A stretch of 64,000 nucleotides of DNA from Oscarella lobularis (taxonomy: Eukaryota > Porifera > Homoscleromorpha > Homosclerophorida > Oscarellidae). A program made the position numbers and the translations under genes. The stretch's first letter is position 1, and every line of letters begins with the position of its first letter. This document shows positions 58,575 through 64,000 of this stretch, one piece after another. The stretch is taken from assembly GCF_947507565.1 (NCBI RefSeq), contig NC_089176.1, positions 620,001 to 684,000 on the forward strand, given 5' to 3'. The notes beneath the pieces are model-generated. The model was not told the origin of the DNA. It saw only the letters and a program-made list of their open reading frames with translations, and ran no database searches.

Positions 58575-61256
58575 ATGCTGTCGTGGTCTCCGATACTAAG
58601 TTTAGGCAATAGCATACTAGGAGTCAGTCTCTTAGCGATGCCCTATTGTATGAAACAGGTAGACTGTGAGAAAGACAGCTCCATTATGAGTCGCCACGTC
58701 GTCCTTTCTTCTTTTTTTAGTGTGGAATTCTACTAGGAAGCTTACTCTTATTATGCAGCGCTTTTCTGTCGCGTCTGGCGTGTCGCATGCTTCTACTGTC
58801 GGCGCATTCGAGTCGACTAGAAAGTTACGAACAGCTCGGTACGAAATTTAAAAAATAAAATAAAAAAAGAGACACGTGTTTTCTTTTATAGCTCTAAAAA
58901 CCTTTAGTGCATCTGGAAAATTCGCAGTCGAACTATGGTAAGAGCCAGACTCATTTTTAGGATAGTCTCCTCCACGTACAGAAGTCCGCAATATAGCTCA
59001 GGTGACCCTATTTATTATTTACATTGCACATCAAAGGGTCACCACCTCATTACTCAGAAGATACATATATAAACGGTCTGCTGCTTTAGTGTCAGTAGTC
59101 TTCTCATATTTGGTGGCTGCGTCGCCTATTTGATTGTTGTCGGCGACACGGCGCCGATCATTCTGAGCGATGTGTTTGGCTTGGAACCCAATTGGAATTT
59201 GCGAATAACAACGACGCTTCTCCTCGCCGTTTTCGTCGCCTTTCCTCTCAGCCTCATGAGAGACTCGCACAATCTGATTGGCTGCAGCACCGTCGCTTTC
59301 TTTTTCTACGTAGCTTTTAGCATAATGGTAAGTACGTAGTACAATGTATTAGGGTTATTTTATTTATTTTTTCTAGGCGCTTTTTCTATCTGTTCCTAAT
59401 TTGACGTCAGGAAAATGGGCGTCGGAAGTGAATCTGTGGAAGACGGCGGGACTTTTTAAATGTCTTCCTATATTTTCAATAGCGTTTCCTTGCCAGGCGT
59501 ACGGAAATCATTGCTAAACAATCCATTAATTAACGCGAGACTCTTTTAGGCAACTATTTCATCTACTTTATTCGCTGCCGGATCCGTCAACAAAGAACAT
59601 GAATCTGGTGGTATCTTATGCTACTACGCTTGTAGCAGGAGTCTATCTCTTGGTTTGATTCAACTACCCTTTTATATATATCTAGACTTTGTGATATTGT
59701 ATCTACTAGGTTGGGATCTTTGGATATGTGGCCTTTCTCAACGACGTCAGCGGAGACGTACTGACGAGCTTCAGCGACTCGATGTTTGCTTTTGCCGTGA
59801 GAATAGGTACCTAGCTAAGATTCGAAAGGGCGTATTTCTAATCTTTGTTTTAGGTTTCGCTGCGTCGGCGCTTCTCAGCTTTCCTCTGATGGTTTTTCCG
59901 GCGCGGGCGAGCATCTATTCCGTGTTTCTACCCAATGTATAAATAATATCTCGTCCTCCTAATCGTCCCATTCACACAGCTCTGTTCCCTAGGCTACCGG
60001 TGATATATACATTCCCCAGAGCAGACTCGTTCTTATAACGGGAGGAATAATCATTTTCACATTGGTAATTGCAGTGTTTCTTCCAAACGGTACGCGCTGA
60101 CTACGGCTCGCTCTGAATCCCTTCCCTATTCAGGCGTTTTCGTATAGTTGAACTGATCCTTGGTCTTACCGGAGCGACGGCGGGAACGATCATCTGCTAC
60201 ATATTTCCTGGTCTGATATTTCTGAAAACGTCTGACGACAAGAAGCTGCGGTCGTGGGCGAAAGTATTGTCTGATAAGGGCGGGCTGTTTGTTTTCTTTG
60301 TTTTCTTACCGTACGCGTTTTAGTTGCTGACCGCAGTCGGGTTTCTTTGTCTCGTCTGTTCGACGTTCGCCGTTTTGTCGGAGACGGAAATGTCTGCCGG
60401 TGGAATGCGGGGCGCTGTTCCTCTCCCGAAGCCGGCGGAGACGATCAAAAGCAATCCTAAAGATCAAGAAAATCTCGTCACTTCTGACGTTCCTCCTCGA
60501 GATAAAAAAGATGCTGGGGATTTAAAAAACAATGAAGAAGAAAAAGAAGAGGAGCAGAACAACAAACAGGCTCTGTCTAAGAACGACGACGAAGCTGATG
60601 ACGACGGAAGACCGAGAAAAGAGGCTCCTCTAACGGAGAGAAAAAAGAACGAAGTGAAAGCATTGATTGACCCAGCGGATCAGGAAGGAAAGAACGATCG
60701 TGTTCAGGAGGAGGAGGAGGAGGAGGTGGAAAAAAAGGAGGGCGGCCAACGACGCGAACCGCTTGTGCCTCAAGCGCCTGATCCCAAAGAAGAGGAGAGC
60801 GTCAAGAAAGCGGAGAAAGAAGAAAAAGACGTCAAGAAAGAGGAAGAAGGTAAGAAAAAAGAAGAAGTCAAGGAGGAGGCGGTTCAAGATGAAGGGAATA
60901 AGAACCAAGTTGGTAAGAGCCGAGCGTTGCAGTTGTCTGAACCACAGCCTAAGAATTCCGACGAAAACCGTCCCGAAGAATCCAAGAAAAAGGGAGACAA
61001 CGAGAGCAAAGTCGGACGAACGGAAGAGGGGAATACCAAGGAAGAAGCCAAAGCAAACCAAGAAGCGTTGCCTAAGGCAAATCAAGCAAACGCAACGCCA
61101 CGAAACGAAGAGAAGAAAGAAAGTCCTCTAGGGACCGTTCGCCGGCAAACGACGCCGCGAAAAACAGCAGCCAAATTCCAAAACTCAAGACGCAATTCCA
61201 TCGCGGAAAGACTCGGACTCAACGCTCTTCATCGCCACGTCGGAAGACCGAGATAA
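58575..61256 (+). CDS. SLC38A10: SLC38A10-like amino-acid transporter
   Basis: Starts MLSWSPILSLGNSILGVSLL (58575); the preceding in-frame TTG is not a start. The 11-TM amino-acid/auxin permease body continues over many short exons: CGILLGSLLLLCSAFLSRL, VGDTAPIILSDVFGLEPN, VFVAFPLSLMRDSHNLIG, LFKCLPIFSIAFPCQ, RIRFAASALLSFPLMVFPA, QSRLVLITGGIIIFTL and LTGATAGTIICYIFPG. The tail (about 60400-61256) is a long Lys/Glu-rich, probably disordered cytoplasmic extension (DKKDAGDLKNNEEEKEEEQ). The long charged tail and NSILGVSLLAMPYCMKQ start are typical of SLC38A10/SNAT10, a Golgi/ER-type glutamine/alanine transporter. Complete. Confidence 0.88.
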
Positions 61257-61306
61257 ACAAGCCATTTCTTCTACTCTAGTGTACAGGTAAATTCAGAATG
61301 AGATCT

Positions 61307-62408
61307 TTATTCGCATTCATAGTCGTCCTCGTCATCATTGCCGTCAGTTCGAGACGATGCCGTCGCCGTCGCCGTTTCAGGTACCGGTGCCGGTGGTGCC
61401 GTCGTCGTCGTCGTCGTCGCTGCGGCGGCGGCTGCAACTGTCGTAGCTTCTTCGCTTGACTTCCCTTCTTCGTGCGTTTCCGTCTGCTGTTGCTGCATCA
61501 TCTGCTGAGCCTGTTGCCATTTCAGATACTCCTCCTGTTCAGCCTAGAAGAACGGTACCCTGTAACCAACTCTCCTCATAGGGAGGGGAGGAGTATGCTC
61601 GTTCCCCTTTGCCACGTCTTTAGTACAAAGTTCTGCACGACGTCAGATATGAATTATGACGTCATCAAACGCGTGGCAAAGAGGAGTACCAAATTAGTCT
61701 CGCAGCTTCAATTTTTAATTAATTTGAAGACTACATCTTTAGAGAATTCAAACCTGGGCCTGTTCCAAACGCGCTTGAGCGAACAACGCCTGTTGCTGAC
61801 GCAAAAGCTCTTCTTCTGGTATTCCCTATAAAGTAAAACCTCTCTCGGTCTTGTCACATGATGACGTGACGTCACCCAAACCATTTTTTCTAGTTTCGTG
61901 CTGGCCTTTCGTCGTTGCTTCGTCTCCTTTTTATGCTCCGTCAACACCTCGTTGACTTCGTCGACGTAGCCACCAAATCCTAAGGACTAATAAAAATTAA
62001 TTAATTAATTAACAATTTTTTTATTTTTCGTCTGCCCACTTTCAGCGCTTCGACGATGTGCTCGGCTGATATCGTCTTCTTTTGCTGTTTGCCGCACGCC
62101 TCATTCGCTTCGGACGAGAGCAAATGGATGAACTCTGCGTACGAAGGAAGGCCGCGTTGAAAAAGCGCTACGACCCAAGCGAGCAGGCTCGAACCGGTGC
62201 AACAGTTCAATACCAATTCCCTGGCGTCGTTCGCCACGCGAATATTGGGCACCATTTCCTTTATCATCTTATTGACCGCCGCTGGAGAGGATAAGGAACG
62301 ATTTATGTTCTGAAGGTGAAATTAGATGCCGGCAACACCTCGCGGCAAATTGACGTCGTCGTCTCCGAGGCCTTCCTCGGCGACGGCGAGACTTTGCCGA
62401 CTTTCCAT
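61307..62408 (-). CDS. DR1: NC2-beta / DR1 transcription repressor
   Basis: Starts MESRQSLAVAEEGLGDDDVN (ATG 62408), then splices to AAVNKMIKEMVPNIRVANDA, NCCTEFIHLLSSEANEACG and KKTISAEHIVEALK. Later exons give SLGFGGYVDEVNEVLTEHKK, GIPEEELLRQQQALFAQARL and an acidic end (DGNDDEDDYECE). The histone-fold and the C-terminal Gln-rich tail match DR1, which pairs with DRAP1 to repress TBP-dependent transcription. The third intron (about 60 bp, after CCT) is a multiple of three and has no stop, so a read-through frame exists but breaks the histone fold. It converges with SLC38A10 (50-bp gap) and is head to head with PRODH. Confidence 0.92.
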
Positions 62409-62429
62409 TTTCGTTTAGCGTACGCTAAA
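62409..62429. promoter_or_regulatory. 21-bp DR1-PRODH divergent start-codon gap
   Basis: The two start codons (62408 minus, 62430 plus) are 21 bp apart, with TTAGCGTACGCTAA, a perfect 14-bp palindrome, between them (62415-62428). The 5' UTRs of the two mRNAs must be minimal or must overlap the partner gene. Confidence 0.6.
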
Positions 62430-64000
62430 ATGCTTCGTCTTCCCGGGAGTCTTCCCGCCGCAATGACGCTCCCTCGACGAGCCGTTCGCCGCTTACTGTC
62501 CACGCAGCTGCCAAACAAACTTGATTTTTCTAACACGGAAGCGGCGTACGCTCATCTAAGCCAACGCGACCTCGCGCGAGCGTTGTTCGTCTTGCAAATG
62601 TGCTCCGTCGATTCCATAGTCGACAACAGCCTCGAGGTGAAGCGCTACGCTTACGCCTAACTAAATACGAGAGTCTTTGTCTCGACAGTTGATGAAGCTT
62701 AGCGAGAAGATGCTGCCCGGGCCTTTGTTTCGCTGGATCATGGAAAACACGATTTACGGCCACTTCGTTCCGGGCGAGACGCACGAAGACGTAGCTCGCT
62801 CTTTCGAACGCTATCGCGACGCGGGAGTGAGATATTTTCCGGCGGCGTCTGTGGAAGACGAGCTGAATGAAGAAGAGGAGTACTCGGCAGATGTGTCCGT
62901 TTTATATATATATATATAATCTGCCAGTTGCGTAGTGTTACCGTGTTTTGTGTAGTGAGGCTGCGCTGGATGAAAATGCGGCAATGATTGCAGATTCTAT
63001 TCAGCTGGCAGGTGAGAGAATGAAGAAGGAGGATTTTTTTTGTTTTAGGACTTCCTCTCTCTCTCTTAGACTTTCTTGGAGGTGAAAAAGACAAGCGAAA
63101 TTCGAAAGTTGCAACGAAATTGTCAGCAATAATCAAACCTCGTCTCCTTGTAAGGAACGTACGAAATCCACGCATATAGTATTAATTTCTTTGTGGCAGA
63201 CTCTCATCTCGTCCCGCCTTATAGAAAACGGTGGCATACCCTTGATGAAAGCCTCTGAAGTAACGAGCGCATGAGAGTACAGTATGAAAATAATTGATTT
63301 TTCTAATGATCAGCTGCATGCGAGAATGGAGGAAGCGGCTGACGAACGCAATTGTCTACCGCAGTACACCAAAGCCGTCAATCGTTTGGATTCCTTAATA
63401 AAAGTGCATCGTCATAAAAATCGCGCGCAAATGTTCATTTCTGATGCCGACAGGATGTGAATGAGAGGGGCATTTCGATTTTTATTGATGCGGAGCACAG
63501 CTACATGCAGCCAGCGATATGCAGCTTGGTGCTCTACATGCAGTCGAAGTACAACAGAAGAAATCGTCTGACCGTTTTCAACACGCAGCAAACCTATCTC
63601 AAGGTAGCACAAAATTATTTTCCAACGCGCCGCTTCCTGTATCCTTACTTCGTAGGACGGAGAGGATTCTCATCGGAGAAATTTAGAAATCGCTCGATTA
63701 TCCCAATTCGATTATGCAACCAAAGTAGTTCGAGGCGCTTACATGGTGTTCGAACGCGCGCACGCCAAACGCCGGCGTCGTCCCGATCCCATTCACGATA
63801 CGTACGAGAATACGACCGCCTCGTATCACCGCGTCGTCAACGACATGATGGAGAGAGCGGCCGCTGGAGAGGGAGCAGTCATGGCTGCTTCTCAGAATGA
63901 AAATACCGTCAATTTTGTAGCCAACAGGTATCTCAAATCCCTCCCTTAGAGAACCTAGTTTATTATTTTTATTTGTAGGATGGAAAGCCTTGCTATTGCT
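62430..64000 (+). CDS. PRODH: Proline/hydroxyproline dehydrogenase, partial (off right edge)
   Basis: Starts MLRLPGSLPAAMTLPRRAVR, a probable mitochondrial presequence, then LDFSNTEAAYAHLSQRDLAR, VLQMCSVDSIVDNSLE (exon 1 ends 62636), LMKLSEKMLPGPLFRWIMEN, TIYGHFVPGETHEDVARS and further short exons: LDENAAMIADSIQL, TKLSAIIKPRLL, LISSRLIENGGIPLMKAS, GISIFIDAEHSYMQPAI and RLTVFNTQQTYLK. These are the FAD-dependent TIM-barrel features of PRODH/PRODH2; IFIDAEHSYMQP is the conserved active-site strand. The enzyme oxidises proline (or hydroxyproline) to the pyrroline carboxylate on the inner mitochondrial membrane. The final part lies past 64000. PRODH versus PRODH2 cannot be settled from this part. 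Confidence 0.88.

Overview
The window is from a compact animal nuclear genome. Most introns are only about 45-120 bp, exons are short, and the genes are typical of animals: IRE1/ERN1, FOXK (FHA plus forkhead), septin, CCP110, RBBP6, RNF216, LENG8 and SLC38A10. A non-bilaterian is the best fit and a sponge (possibly a homoscleromorph) my best guess. That placement is inference from gene style, not from a marker gene. No virus-derived element was recognised.

Left part (1-11.4 kb): a multi-pass membrane protein running off the left edge (-), a phosphoethanolamine-methyltransferase-like gene (+), RNF216 (+), RBBP6 (+) and a fatty-acid-hydroxylase/sterol-desaturase family gene (-). Next is a repeat-rich, gene-poor stretch (11.4-13.4 kb) with two facing arrays of a 40-bp repeat. 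It is followed by a secreted CCP/TSP1/WAP mosaic protein (13.9-16.5 kb) with a collapsed copy of itself just upstream.

Middle part (16.5-29 kb): a mostly non-coding stretch with a palindromic repeat and a DNase I exon fossil, a GC-rich possible non-coding exon, a complete DNase I-family gene with an unusual C-terminal extension (+), IRE1 (-), and a single-pass receptor with a proline-rich stalk that contains three tandem copies of one exon (-).

Duplication zone (29-48 kb): broken copies of a receptor first exon, an RBR gene and an ADAL gene are followed by an intact ubiquitin-like gene, an intronless RBR-type E3 with a CaaX end, a 1.55-kb long-terminal-inverted-repeat element with a TA target duplication, and intact ADAL (N6-methyl-AMP deaminase). 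Then comes a tandem array of five minus-strand GPCR genes (three intact, two broken), interspersed with copies of the septin promoter/first exon and of the 3' half of ADAL. An Ig-like plus kinase-like gene and the septin gene close the zone. The pieces can be ordered by shared breakpoints, so a duplication history can be read directly.

Right part (48-64 kb) is dense housekeeping sequence: septin with an EF-hand-like N-terminus (+), FOXK (+), COX6B (-), LENG8 (+), CCP110 (-), SLC38A10 (+), DR1/NC2-beta (-) and a proline/hydroxyproline dehydrogenase running off the right edge (+). Three gene pairs are head to head. The DR1 and PRODH start codons are about 21 bp apart.

The strongest leads are the ubiquitin-like/RBR-CaaX neighbour pair, the EF-hand-septin fusion, the cluster of GC-AG introns, the TA-flanked long-TIR element with its pre-insertion site preserved in the same window, and the GPCR/septin-promoter segmental duplications.
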